A DNA stretch of 40,466 nt from CAJUPY01 sp051871275 (GTDB lineage Bacteria; Bacteroidota; Bacteroidia; Bacteroidales; Muribaculaceae): contig JBJECR010000097.1 of the NCBI GenBank assembly GCA_051871275.1, forward strand, positions 1-40,466. The letters are read 5' to 3'. Below, one piece after another: positions 33,591 through 40,466 of the stretch. The notes beneath the pieces are model-generated. The model worked only from the letters and a program-made list of their open reading frames with translations, was not told the origin of the DNA and did no database searches. The position numbers and the translations under genes were made by a program. Within the stretch, counting starts at the first letter, position 1, and each line of letters starts with the position of its first letter.

Positions 33591-34798
33591 AAAAATGGGA
33601 CTCTTGACTCTTGACTCTTGACTCTTAGTTTGAGCAGAGTGATTTCCGGGGTGGCACCGATGCGGGAGGGAATGAGGACTGTGCCGATGCCGATGTTTAC
33701 GTAGAGGTGGCGTGCGAGGCTGTCTGTGTAAAGTCCGCCCCAGGTTTCGTATTTGAGGGCGGAAGGACTGATGCCGAAAAGCTCCATCTGCATGGCGTGG
33801 GTGTGCCCGGAGAGCGTGAGGGCGATGTTCGCATCCGGATTGTTGCGGATGTCCGAGCACCAGTGAGCGGGATTATGCGTGAGCAGAATCTTGGTTACGG
33901 AGTCTGAAACGTCTGCGTAAGCCTTTGAGAGTGAGCCGTATGAGGGGAATGGCGGGTCACCGATATTTTCCACGCCTATCAGAGCTATTGAATCGTTGCC
34001 GCGGCGGAGGTATGCCGTTTCGTCTGCAAGGAGTTTCCACCCCATATCTCGCAGATATTCAAGGAAATACGTGCGATTTGCGGCTTTCTTCTCCGGCGAA
34101 TCCCAGTTGACGTAGTCGCCATAGTCGTGATTGCCGAAAATGGCATAAACGCCGTCAGGAGCGGAAATTCGTGCGAGGGTGCTGCAAAAAGGCTTCATCT
34201 CCTCCGCCCGACGGTTCACAAAGTCGCCCGTAAACACCACGAGGTCCGGGTGCAACGAATTTATGGTTTCCACGATGCGATTTACGTATGTGGTATCGCT
34301 GCCGTAGGTGCCGAGGTGGAGGTCGGAAAACTGTATAAGTCGGTAACCGTCAAAGGCTTGCGGAAGGTTTTTCACCGCCGTTTCCTGCTCCGTGACGCTG
34401 ATGCATTTGCGGTTTACTGTCGCCCCCCACCACATTGCCGCAAACAGCGCCGCAGCGAGCACAAGTCCTGCTATGCTCACCGATCGTAACTTGCTGTGAC
34501 CAAACAATTTTGGCGTTTTTGCCAGCAGGTCTGTGACTATAAAAAGTATTTTGGGAACGTAGATGGACATGAAGGTGTAAAATGCCCACATTTTTGCCAC
34601 AACGAGTGCGTCGCCGGAGGAGCGATGCGGAATGAGTATCACCGTCACGATTGTGAGGAATGAAACGGTGGCAACGATGATGTGAACAATGCGTAACGCC
34701 TTGGATTTGCCGTTTTTACGCAGATTTCTCAGGATATACCCGTCAGTAAGGATACTTACGACAGCCAAAATTATCACTATGACTATCGATAGCCTCAC
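33587..34798 (-). CDS. Membrane-anchored metallophosphoesterase with repeat-derived tail
   Basis: A 403-residue YaeI-like calcineurin-type phosphoesterase. Residues 1-140 contain four hydrophobic segments; the catalytic domain follows with the standard metal-binding motifs FSDLHLG, FTGDFVNR, FGNHDYGDY, LTHNP and LSGHTHAMQ. Relatives hydrolyse phosphodiesters such as UDP-diacylglucosamine or act on cell-envelope phosphates; this protein's substrate is unknown. The start is GTG, just after the stop of the upstream gene (TAATGTG). After the expected end (ITLLKL) the last residues, RVKSQESRVPFF, are translated from TTGACTC heptamers and the sequence beyond, so the repeat replaced the native stop. 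Confidence 0.88.
   Translation of the reverse strand: MRLSIVIVIILAVVSILTDGYILRNLRKNGKSKALRIVHIIVATVSFLTIVTVILIPHRSSGDALVVAKMWAFYTFMSIYVPKILFIVTDLLAKTPKLFGHSKLRSVSIAGLVLAAALFAAMWWGATVNRKCISVTEQETAVKNLPQAFDGYRLIQFSDLHLGTYGSDTTYVNRIVETINSLHPDLVVFTGDFVNRRAEEMKPFCSTLARISAPDGVYAIFGNHDYGDYVNWDSPEKKAANRTYFLEYLRDMGWKLLADETAYLRRGNDSIALIGVENIGDPPFPSYGSLSKAYADVSDSVTKILLTHNPAHWCSDIRNNPDANIALTLSGHTHAMQMELFGISPSALKYETWGGLYTDSLARHLYVNIGIGTVLIPSRIGATPEITLLKLRVKSQESRVPFF
33598..33628. repeat. TTGACTC array forming 3' end of phosphoesterase gene
   Basis: About four heptamers in frame with the coding sequence, encoding the terminal R-V-K-S-Q-E-S-R-V residues. Confidence 0.9.
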
Positions 34799-34799
34799 A

Positions 34800-35954
34800 T
34801 TATTCTATATTAAGGTGGTTACGCAGCGGATTGGCATACATTTCCAGGATAGCATTACGCATAAAGGCGTATTCTTCCTCCGTAATGTCCTTAGCATCAA
34901 CGCGATGCACCTGTTTGTCAACGTATTGCAGCACGCTGTCTCGCTCCGTTTCCGTGTATTTGTCTGCAAAGCGATTTTTGCCCTCGAGGAGGTCGAAAGA
35001 GATGTAATTTATGGGGAAGAAACGGTAAGCGGAATGGATAGCGTTGTCTATCAGCGAGCATACGTGCTTTACGAAGTCCGCATTGCTGATATCTTGCGGC
35101 AGAGCCTTCAGAGCAGGCGTAATACACTGCCCTACAGCGAAATGCACCTTGCCTTTATAGCCTTTTATACCCGTTTCCATGCTGAAAAGGTCATCACGTT
35201 TGCTCTTTTTGAAGTCCGGGTCACGGCGGCGATATAGAAATTCGCGAGCCTTGAGGTAATCGTTCGGGTCGTACTCGTAAGTGATAGACGTAGGCATGAG
35301 GTTTGTTTCCTCGATGTTTTGTCGCAGCGAGCCTCCACCGGCAAGTCCGAGCATCTTTATGAGACTCTCCTGGGTGCGGTCGTTGGAATCCTTGCACCTG
35401 CCCTCACGCTGTGCAATCCAGATAGACTGCTTTTTCTGCGTGATAGCGAAGTGGATGTAAGCGGAGAGGTGCTTAGCCGCCTCAAAAGCCTGACGCAACT
35501 TGAGGTTACGGCGAACGATGAAGCTCTTATTGAGGCGAACGAGATCCGTAATCCAGTCATAAATGAGGAGGTTATCGCCGATAGCAATCTCCGTTGTGGG
35601 CACACCGGCACGGATAAAGCCGAGGTTGAGGAAAGACGCATCGAGCACGATGTCGCGGTGATTGGTGATAACGGTGTATGAGCAGTTGCGGTCGTAGTTC
35701 TCCACACCACTCATAGTCACGCCCGCAGTGGTGCCTTTTTCGAGCTGTTCCAGGAAAGGCAACATGATGATTTTCTGGAAGTCGTCGCGGTTTTCAATCT
35801 TGAGAAGATTCTTTGTAAACGCCTGATAGTCAAGCCCCGGCATAATAGCCGTCAACACGTTCCGGAAGCCCGGCTCCTTGATAAGGGAGGCAATTTTAGG
35901 ATGGAACATATCGTTGTCATACGGAGCTATATCTAAGAAATCTTCTGTTGTCAT
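34800..35954 (-). CDS. PlsC-like acyltransferase domain protein
   Basis: A 384-residue cytoplasmic or membrane-associated acyltransferase. Its key element is VITNHRDIVLDASFLN (His99, Asp101, Asp105), a variant of the glycerolphosphate acyltransferase motif, with WIAQREGRCKDSNDRTQESL as the second conserved block. Proteins of this type in Bacteroidales are annotated as 1-acyl-sn-glycerol-3-phosphate acyltransferase-like; the exact acceptor is uncertain because the rest of the protein is long and unusual. Together with the phosphoesterase gene directly downstream (stop and start overlap region TAATGTG) it may form an envelope-lipid operon, with the promoter at 35980. Confidence 0.8.
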   Translation of the reverse strand: MTTEDFLDIAPYDNDMFHPKIASLIKEPGFRNVLTAIMPGLDYQAFTKNLLKIENRDDFQKIIMLPFLEQLEKGTTAGVTMSGVENYDRNCSYTVITNHRDIVLDASFLNLGFIRAGVPTTEIAIGDNLLIYDWITDLVRLNKSFIVRRNLKLRQAFEAAKHLSAYIHFAITQKKQSIWIAQREGRCKDSNDRTQESLIKMLGLAGGGSLRQNIEETNLMPTSITYEYDPNDYLKAREFLYRRRDPDFKKSKRDDLFSMETGIKGYKGKVHFAVGQCITPALKALPQDISNADFVKHVCSLIDNAIHSAYRFFPINYISFDLLEGKNRFADKYTETERDSVLQYVDKQVHRVDAKDITEEEYAFMRNAILEMYANPLRNHLNIE

Positions 35955-35979
35955 GTCGTAAAAATGTAAGATTGGTTTA

Positions 35980-35987
35980 CAAAGATA
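35980..35987 (-). promoter_or_regulatory. -7 promoter box for acyltransferase operon
   Basis: Minus-strand TATCTTTG matches TAnnTTTG and would start transcription about 20 bp before the ATG at 35954. No clear -33 box. Confidence 0.45.
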
Positions 35988-36068
35988 AACATAAAAACCA
36001 TATCGGTGTCCTTTTTCCGCAGTTATTTAACAATATTATACATTTATTTAATACTTTTAGAACTAACG

Positions 36069-36103
36069 CATAATTCATAATGCATAATTCATAATTCATA
36101 ATT
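36069..36103. repeat. Five perfect CATAAT(T/G) heptamers
   Basis: CATAATT, CATAATG, then CATAATT three times, with no spacing. It is the cleanest array of this AT-rich heptamer family. No gene lies in 35955-36429; the remainder holds the hairpin at 36210 and the 32-bp triple repeat. Confidence 0.92.
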
Positions 36104-36209
36104 AGCTCGCAGGGGAGAGTTAAGAGCAATTTATAGCCGTGTGAAGCAAACCGGGACGCCGTCAAGATGGAAAATCGGAGATTTTGCGGCACTTAGTGGA
36201 ATAAACAAG

Positions 36210-36243
36210 GCATCATCAGTGTGTCGGAGACACGCTGATGATG
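36210..36243. repeat. GGA-loop hairpin, single copy
   Basis: CATCATCAGTGTGTC pairs perfectly with GACACGCTGATGATG (one G-T pair) around GGA. Same hairpin as in array 1 (21156-21188), followed by GCAGGTTCTCTCC, which also recurs in arrays 1 and 2. Confidence 0.85.
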
Positions 36244-36290
36244 CAGGTTCTCTCCTCAAGTTACAGAGCACTCTCTCACTTGCTCAAATC

Positions 36291-36386
36291 ACACTTTTAA
36301 GGACGAAAAAATGCGAAATTCTACACTTTTACGGACTAAAAAATGTAGAAAATTACATTTTTAAGGACTAAAAAGTGTTGTGACTA
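36291..36386. repeat. Three tandem 32-bp repeats before AAA/DUF4143 gene
   Basis: Copies start at 36291, 36323 and 36355. Each includes a core like CATTTTTAAGGACTAAAAAGTG, an imperfect palindrome. The third copy overlaps the -33 region of the promoter of the ATPase gene, so these are candidate operators, each about three helical turns apart. Confidence 0.85.
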
Positions 36387-36406
36387 AGAAAAAATTTGTA
36401 TTTTTG
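36377..36406 (+). promoter_or_regulatory. Promoter of AAA/DUF4143 ATPase gene
   Basis: GTTG (36377-36380) and TATTTTTG (36399-36406) are 18 bp apart, close to the TTTG/TAnnTTTG consensus. The predicted start is about 17 bp before the ATG. The -33 element lies inside the third 32-bp repeat. Confidence 0.55.
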
Positions 36407-36429
36407 CAGCAGAAAAAACGTGTAACCAC

Positions 36430-37728
36430 ATGAAAAGAAGTGCTTTAATACAATTAGAAGAGTGGAAAAACCGCAAAAATCGGAAACCACTGATAATAAA
36501 AGGAGCAAGACAGGTAGGAAAAACCTGGCTTATGCTTGAATTTGCTCACACTGCGTTTACAAAATTCGTCTATGTGAATTTTGAGGAAGATGAAGTGCTG
36601 AACCACGTTTTTGAAAATGATTTTGACACGGAACGAATAATAAGTGCCATCAGTCTCCGCAAAAATGTGGATATTGATGCCGATACCCTCATAATTTTTG
36701 ATGAAATCCAGGCTGCACGTCGCGGTGTGATGTCGCTCAAATATTTTTGCGAAAAAGTACCGCAGTATTATATCATTGCAGCCGGTTCTCTGCTTGGCAT
36801 ATCTATCCACAAAGGCGACTCCTTCCCCGTTGGCAAAGTGGAATTTCTGAATCTTTTCCCTATGAATTTCCGTGAATTTCTTTTGGCAACTGGAAAAGAC
36901 AAATTTGTAGAAATCATAGAAAAGCAGGATTGGCAACTGGTGACAATGGTAAAAGACAAATTGATTCATTGCCTGAAAGAATACTATATCGTGGGCGGTA
37001 TGCCGGAAGCTGTGAAAATTTTTGCGGAAACAGGTGATTTTGAGGAGGTAAGACGCATCCAGGCAAACATTTTGCTAACATACGAGAGCGATTTTTCCAA
37101 ACATGCCCCGGCAAACGAAGTGCCGCGAATAGTAATGGTGTGGAACAGCATCACGGCACAGCTTGCAAAAGAAAACCGCAAATTTATTTACGGCATGCTT
37201 CGTCACGGAGCAAGGGCAAAGGAATTTGAGTTGGCACTGGAGTGGCTGAGGGATTCCGGGCTTATAAGCATAGTGAAACGCACCAAGCGTGGAGAATTGC
37301 CGCTTAATGCATTTGAAGATTTTTCTTCATTCAAGGTATTTTTATTAGATATAGGTCTGATGACGGCAATAAATAAGCTTCCGGCAGAAACAGTGCTGAA
37401 TGGCAATGAAATTTTTTCCACTTTCCGCGGTGCACTCACGGAGCAATACGTTTGTCAGCAGTTAGTAGGAGCTGTGGATATGCTTTACTATTGGTCCGCA
37501 GATAATTCACAAGGCGAAATAGATTTTCTGGTGCAAAACGGCGGTGTGGTCATTCCGGTGGAGGTGAAAGCGGAAGAAAACCTCAAGGCAAAAAGTCTTG
37601 CCGCTTTTGTGGCAAAAAATCCTTCGCTTCACGGACTTAGGCTGTCAATGTCAGACTATCGGGAGCAGGACTGGATGGCAAATGTGCCGCTGTATGGTGT
37701 ATTTTCCATTTTTCCGGAGAAACATTAA
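36430..37728 (+). CDS. AAA ATPase with DUF4143 domain
   Basis: A 432-residue ATPase of the widespread ATP-binding/DUF4143 family. Walker A is GARQVGKT (25-32), Walker B LIIFDEIQ (Asp91-Glu92), and sensor-like IIAAGSLLG follows. The C-terminal DUF4143 domain contains FRGALTEQYVCQQL, YWSADNSQGEIDFLVQ and VVIPVEVKAEEN; the E-I-D...E-V-K arrangement resembles a PD-(D/E)XK nuclease core. Bacteroidetes carry many such genes as accessory cargo. Their function is unknown; a nucleic-acid-targeting or regulatory role is suspected. It stands alone between divergent neighbours with an upstream triple repeat. Confidence 0.9.
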   Translation: MKRSALIQLEEWKNRKNRKPLIIKGARQVGKTWLMLEFAHTAFTKFVYVNFEEDEVLNHVFENDFDTERIISAISLRKNVDIDADTLIIFDEIQAARRGVMSLKYFCEKVPQYYIIAAGSLLGISIHKGDSFPVGKVEFLNLFPMNFREFLLATGKDKFVEIIEKQDWQLVTMVKDKLIHCLKEYYIVGGMPEAVKIFAETGDFEEVRRIQANILLTYESDFSKHAPANEVPRIVMVWNSITAQLAKENRKFIYGMLRHGARAKEFELALEWLRDSGLISIVKRTKRGELPLNAFEDFSSFKVFLLDIGLMTAINKLPAETVLNGNEIFSTFRGALTEQYVCQQLVGAVDMLYYWSADNSQGEIDFLVQNGGVVIPVEVKAEENLKAKSLAAFVAKNPSLHGLRLSMSDYREQDWMANVPLYGVFSIFPEKH

Positions 37729-37777
37729 ATTTTTATTAAATTTTTGTTTTGCGTCTGTTTTGCGTGGTGCAAATAGT

Positions 37778-37785
37778 TATCTTTG
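37778..37785 (+). promoter_or_regulatory. -7 promoter box of two-component operon
   Basis: TATCTTTG matches TAnnTTTG about 30 bp before the ATG at 37816. It overlaps the start of the longest open frame (37783), which argues for the downstream ATG as the true start. Confidence 0.5.
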
Positions 37786-37815
37786 CAAGTGAATCATAAA
37801 CAAAACGTTTCATTT

Positions 37816-38511
37816 ATGAAAGTAGCGAAAATACTCGTGGTAGATGATGAGGAGACACTGTGTGAAGTACTGAAATTCAATCTTGAAATTGCCGGTTACG
37901 ACGTAGATGTGGCACACAGTGCGGAAGAGGCACTGCAGATGACGCCTTTATCTCAGTGGAATCTTATCCTCCTGGACGTGATGATGGGGCAAATGAGCGG
38001 TTTCGCTTTTGCCCGACACCTCAAGGCTGATGACGCCACAAAAAACATTCCCATTATCTTCCTCACCGCCAAAGACAACGAAGACGACATGGTGGCAGGA
38101 CTGAATATCGGTGCCGACGACTATATCTACAAACCTTACACTATCCGCAACGTCCTCACAAGAGTAAATGCCGTGCTGCGACGCGTAAACGGCACACCGG
38201 AGAACGAAAAGGCTCCGGAAAACGTTGTAACTATAGAAAATATGACTATCGACAACACTTCCAAAACTATCTATATTGACGGCGAAGAAATAAAAATGCC
38301 TAAAAAAGAGTTTGAAATCCTCAATCTCCTGGCTTCAAACCCCGGCAGAATTTTTTCTCGCGACGAAATTATCGCTAAAGTGTGGGAAGACAACGTGATA
38401 GTGGTGGATAGGGTTGTTGACGTGAACATTACTCGACTGAGAAAAAAATTAGGTAATATCGGTAATAAAATAATCACTCGCTCCGGTTATGGCTATGGAC
38501 TCGAACTATAG
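37816..38511 (+). CDS. OmpR/PhoB-type response regulator
   Basis: A 231-residue DNA-binding response regulator. The receiver domain shows ILVVDDEETL (acidic pair), phosphoacceptor Asp54 in LILLDVMM, IFLTAKD and the Lys in YIYKPY. A winged-helix domain follows (KKEFEILNLLASNPGRIFSRDEI, VDVNITRLRKKLG, RSGYGYGL). I start it at 37816 (MKVAKILVV) because the 11 residues upstream overlap the promoter box. The stop overlaps the kinase gene by 23 bp. It should regulate genes in response to the cognate kinase; the target is unknown, and the location beside the sugar locus makes envelope control a guess only. Confidence 0.93.
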   Translation: MKVAKILVVDDEETLCEVLKFNLEIAGYDVDVAHSAEEALQMTPLSQWNLILLDVMMGQMSGFAFARHLKADDATKNIPIIFLTAKDNEDDMVAGLNIGADDYIYKPYTIRNVLTRVNAVLRRVNGTPENEKAPENVVTIENMTIDNTSKTIYIDGEEIKMPKKEFEILNLLASNPGRIFSRDEIIAKVWEDNVIVVDRVVDVNITRLRKKLGNIGNKIITRSGYGYGLEL

Positions 38512-39934
38512 ATTTTCTTATCATTTACGCCTTTTTGCCCTGCTGATTTTTGTTTCATGGGCTATGGTGGCTTGCTTCATCGGCTACCAGTATTATAGGG
38601 AAAAGCACATTAAGGTGGAGAGCATAGACAATATGCTCCAACTTAACAATTCGCATATCCTTGACGTGATTGACACGCAAAGTGCAGGTATTGAGGAACT
38701 TAAACACCTGGACTTGCCACAGAAAGACCTGCGAATCACAGTTTTGGACCTGAATGGCAATATCCTCTACGACAATGCAGCAAACGGCGATGCCGTGAAG
38801 GAAAATCACCTCTCTCGCCCGGAAATTGCCGCCGCACTGAAAGACGGCAAGGGCTACACGGTGCAGAGACTCTCACAAACGGTTGACGAAACATATTTTT
38901 ACTCTGCTACAAAGGGCAAAAATTACGTCGTTCGCAGTGCCGTGCCATACAATCACTCGCTGAAACAGCTCCTCTCTTCCGATGGCACTTTCCTCTGGAT
39001 AATGATAGGTATCACGCTCGTTTTCAGCCTTATAAGCTATTTCATCACCAAACGTGCCGGACAGGTTATCCGTCGCCTGAACGATTTTGCAGCCCGTGCG
39101 GAAAAGGGCGAACGAATTTATGCCGATGATGCCTTTCCAAACAACGAGTTAGGCTCTATTTCCAGCCATATCGTGCGACTGTATTCTCGTCTCCAGGAGG
39201 CAAATCTGGAGCGTGACCGCCAGCACGAAATCGCCCTCCACGAGGAGCAGGAGAAAATCCGAATAAAGCGCCAACTTACAAACAATATAAATCACGAACT
39301 TAAAACGCCCGTTGCCGCTATTCAGGTTTGCCTGGAAACCGTTTTGGAGCATCCGGAACTCGACGAGGAGAAGAAAAAAGATTTTCTGCAGCGTTGCTAC
39401 GAAAATACGGCTCGCTTGCGTTCGCTCCTTGATGATGTTTCACTCATCACGCGTATGGAGGACGGCTCGCAAGCCATTGAGATGGCGAAACTGGACCTCG
39501 CAGAGACTATCCAAGATGCAGTTGACGAATCAAAGCTGGCACATCCGGATTCAAATATGGCTATAAAGGTGGAAATGCCGCAGGGCGAAACGGCTTTGAA
39601 AGGCAATGCGTCTATTCTCCAATCCGTGTTTAGAAACTTGATAGACAATGCAATAGCTTATTCCGGCGGTACGGAGATAGACATCAATGTAGCAGACATC
39701 GGTGAGTCTGTTTCCGTCACTTTCAGCGATAACGGCGTAGGCGTGGAAGACAGCCATTTGCCGCACCTCTTCGAGCGTTTTTACAGGATAGACAAAGGTC
39801 GCTCCAGAAAGCTCGGCGGCACCGGTTTAGGCTTGTCTATCGTTAAAAATGCCGTTATTCTCCACGGCGGAACAATAGAAGCCGTTAATCGCCGCGGCGG
39901 TGGACTTGAATTCCGCTTTACGATTAAAAAATAA
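38489..39934 (+). CDS. Sensor histidine kinase
   Basis: A 481-residue membrane kinase (ATG at 38489; a second ATG at 38495 is possible). TM1 lies at about 13-35, a periplasmic sensor of about 130 residues follows, then TM2 (FLWIMIGITLVFSLISYF, about 168-188) and a HAMP-like linker. The HisKA domain has NNINHELKTPVAAIQ with His269; the ATPase domain has NLIDNAIAYS, FSDNGVGVEDSHLPHLFERFYR and GGTGLGLSIVKN. It phosphorylates the response regulator encoded immediately upstream. The two genes overlap, so they are co-translated. The stimulus is not evident from sequence. Confidence 0.93.
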   Translation: MAMDSNYRFSYHLRLFALLIFVSWAMVACFIGYQYYREKHIKVESIDNMLQLNNSHILDVIDTQSAGIEELKHLDLPQKDLRITVLDLNGNILYDNAANGDAVKENHLSRPEIAAALKDGKGYTVQRLSQTVDETYFYSATKGKNYVVRSAVPYNHSLKQLLSSDGTFLWIMIGITLVFSLISYFITKRAGQVIRRLNDFAARAEKGERIYADDAFPNNELGSISSHIVRLYSRLQEANLERDRQHEIALHEEQEKIRIKRQLTNNINHELKTPVAAIQVCLETVLEHPELDEEKKKDFLQRCYENTARLRSLLDDVSLITRMEDGSQAIEMAKLDLAETIQDAVDESKLAHPDSNMAIKVEMPQGETALKGNASILQSVFRNLIDNAIAYSGGTEIDINVADIGESVSVTFSDNGVGVEDSHLPHLFERFYRIDKGRSRKLGGTGLGLSIVKNAVILHGGTIEAVNRRGGGLEFRFTIKK

Positions 39935-39959
39935 GATTAAAAAATAAGATTAAAAATGA
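39922..39959. repeat. 13-bp tandem repeat over kinase stop codon
   Basis: GATTAAAAAATAA occurs twice in tandem and partly a third time. The first copy contains the kinase's stop codon, so the duplication puts further stops behind it. Confidence 0.8.
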
Positions 39960-39967
39960 ATAGAAAT

Positions 39968-40007
39968 TCAGCCAAGATGCAAATTTAATGTGATGCATCT
40001 TGGCTGA
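39968..40007. terminator. Intrinsic terminator after two-component operon
   Basis: TCAGCCAAGATGCA (39968-39981) pairs perfectly with TGCATCTTGGCTGA (39994-40007) around a 12-base AT-rich loop and is followed by AAAATTTATG. Position right after the kinase gene supports termination; the poor T-tract on the plus strand lowers confidence. Confidence 0.55.
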
Positions 40008-40021
40008 AAATTTATGGGATT

Positions 40022-40090
40022 TAGCTATCATAGCTAAGATAGCTATTTTAGCTAAGGTAGCTATTTTAGCTAAATTAGCTATTATAGCCT
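40022..40090. repeat. TAGCTA array with 9-bp period (copy 3)
   Basis: Eight units of TAGCTA (last is TAGCCT) at exact 9-bp spacing, at the junction with the right arm of the long inverted repeat. Confidence 0.9.
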
Positions 40091-40466
40091 TCTGCCGATT
40101 TGGCAAGTATGCCGCGGTGAGCCGCGGCATACGAGATTGCTTATCGGAGGATTACCTTTGCAGCATTTACTTTGCCTTCAGTGGAGACAACTTTGACGAT
40201 GTAAAGTCCGCGGAGGGCGGTGACATCAATTGTTTGTTCTCCTGAATTGCGGGCTACGAGGATGCCTGCTGCATTGTAAAGTTCTATTTCTGCGGCTTCT
40301 ACACCAATCACTGCGAGAGTGTTTGAATCTGCAATGATGCCGAACTGTGCGGCAACTTCATCTTCAATGCTTTCTGCTGAGTCTGAGCTCTTTACACCAT
40401 TGTATGTCCAATAGCCGAGACCTTGAATTGCACTTGAGAACCATACGTCAAGCACTTGATTGTCAT
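40090..40466 (-). repeat. Long inverted repeat, right arm
   Basis: Reverse complement of 5438-5814 at roughly 96-97% identity by eye with no gaps; includes the 11-bp stem hairpin (40107-40132). Continues past the window edge. Confidence 0.92.
40141..40466 (-). CDS. 3' end of second T9SS cargo gene (partial)
   Basis: Only the C-terminal ~107 residues are in the window; the gene continues beyond the right edge. They match the end of the glycosidase at 295-5763 almost residue for residue, including a linker SSDSAESIEDEV and the type IX sorting domain ending in NAAKVILR. Amino acid differences are few (for example VVGVEAVE versus VIGVEAAE, and NAGEQ versus NSGEQ). Expected to be a secreted or surface protein. 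What the missing N-terminal part does cannot be inferred; a second glycosidase is plausible. The window break prevents any statement on length. Confidence 0.85.
   Translation of the reverse strand, partial: DNQVLDVWFSSAIQGLGYWTYNGVKSSDSAESIEDEVAAQFGIIADSNTLAVIGVEAAEIELYNAAGILVARNSGEQTIDVTALRGLYIVKVVSTEGKVNAAKVILR

Noticed and set aside
36141..36371. 76-codon plus-strand frame before the AAA/DUF4143 gene
   Set aside because: It spans the GGA hairpin and the 32-bp repeats; its later part is just the translated repeat.

Overview
The window looks like a chromosomal segment of a Bacteroidales-type bacterium (Prevotella, Bacteroides or Muribaculaceae kin). It has a secreted glycosidase with a C-terminal type IX secretion sorting domain, TAnnTTTG-type promoter boxes, an UpxY-like antiterminator heading a polysaccharide locus, and an ATPase of the AAA/DUF4143 family common in this phylum. 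No rRNA, tRNA, CRISPR array or complete insertion sequence was seen.

Layout. At 295-5763 (+) lies a very large exported family-43 glycosidase. From about 32.9 kb down to 6.3 kb, all on the minus strand, runs a polysaccharide (O-antigen or capsule) locus. In transcription order it holds: a promoter; an UpxY/NusG-like antiterminator fused to a recombinase-type SAM-like core-binding domain; a Wzx flippase; a polysaccharide pyruvyl transferase; an Fe-S/F420-hydrogenase beta-like protein; a GT2 transferase; a cytidylyltransferase; a LicD-type transferase; an EpsG-like Wzy polymerase; a three-gene cassette of unknown role (TIGR04255-like, a small protein, a DUF7689-like protein); a decayed stretch with an acetyltransferase pseudogene; a GT4 transferase; an SF1 helicase plus a DUF2290-like gene; another GT4; an O-acyltransferase with a poly-G tract; a fused dehydrogenase/Gfo-Idh oxidoreductase; a heparinase II/III-like protein; a WbuB-like GT4; WecB; a four-helix-bundle protein; and WecC. 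WecB and WecC would supply UDP-ManNAcA. No initiating phosphoglycosyl transferase is present. Two blocks (16.7-19.4 kb and 22.3-24.0 kb) look like inserted accessory or defence cargo. To the right are a lipid-type acyltransferase and a metallophosphoesterase (minus), an AAA/DUF4143 ATPase behind a triple 32-bp repeat, and a response regulator/histidine kinase pair (plus). At the right edge is the 3' end of a second type IX cargo gene (minus).

The most unusual feature is repeat DNA. Several families of 7-bp tandem repeats sit between genes and also inside genes. One family, T(T/C)GAC(T/C)C, is open in all three frames on the minus strand and encodes the same 7-residue peptide periodicity in each. 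It interrupts wecB twice and the heparinase gene twice, and it forms the tail of the phosphoesterase. A hairpin motif travelling with it shows a compensatory base change. Arrays of TAGCTA spaced at exactly 9 bp, and clusters of GGA-loop hairpins, add to this. The ~34-kb region is bounded by near-identical inverted repeats of at least 377 bp (5438-5814 and 40090-40466), so the whole locus could invert by homologous recombination.
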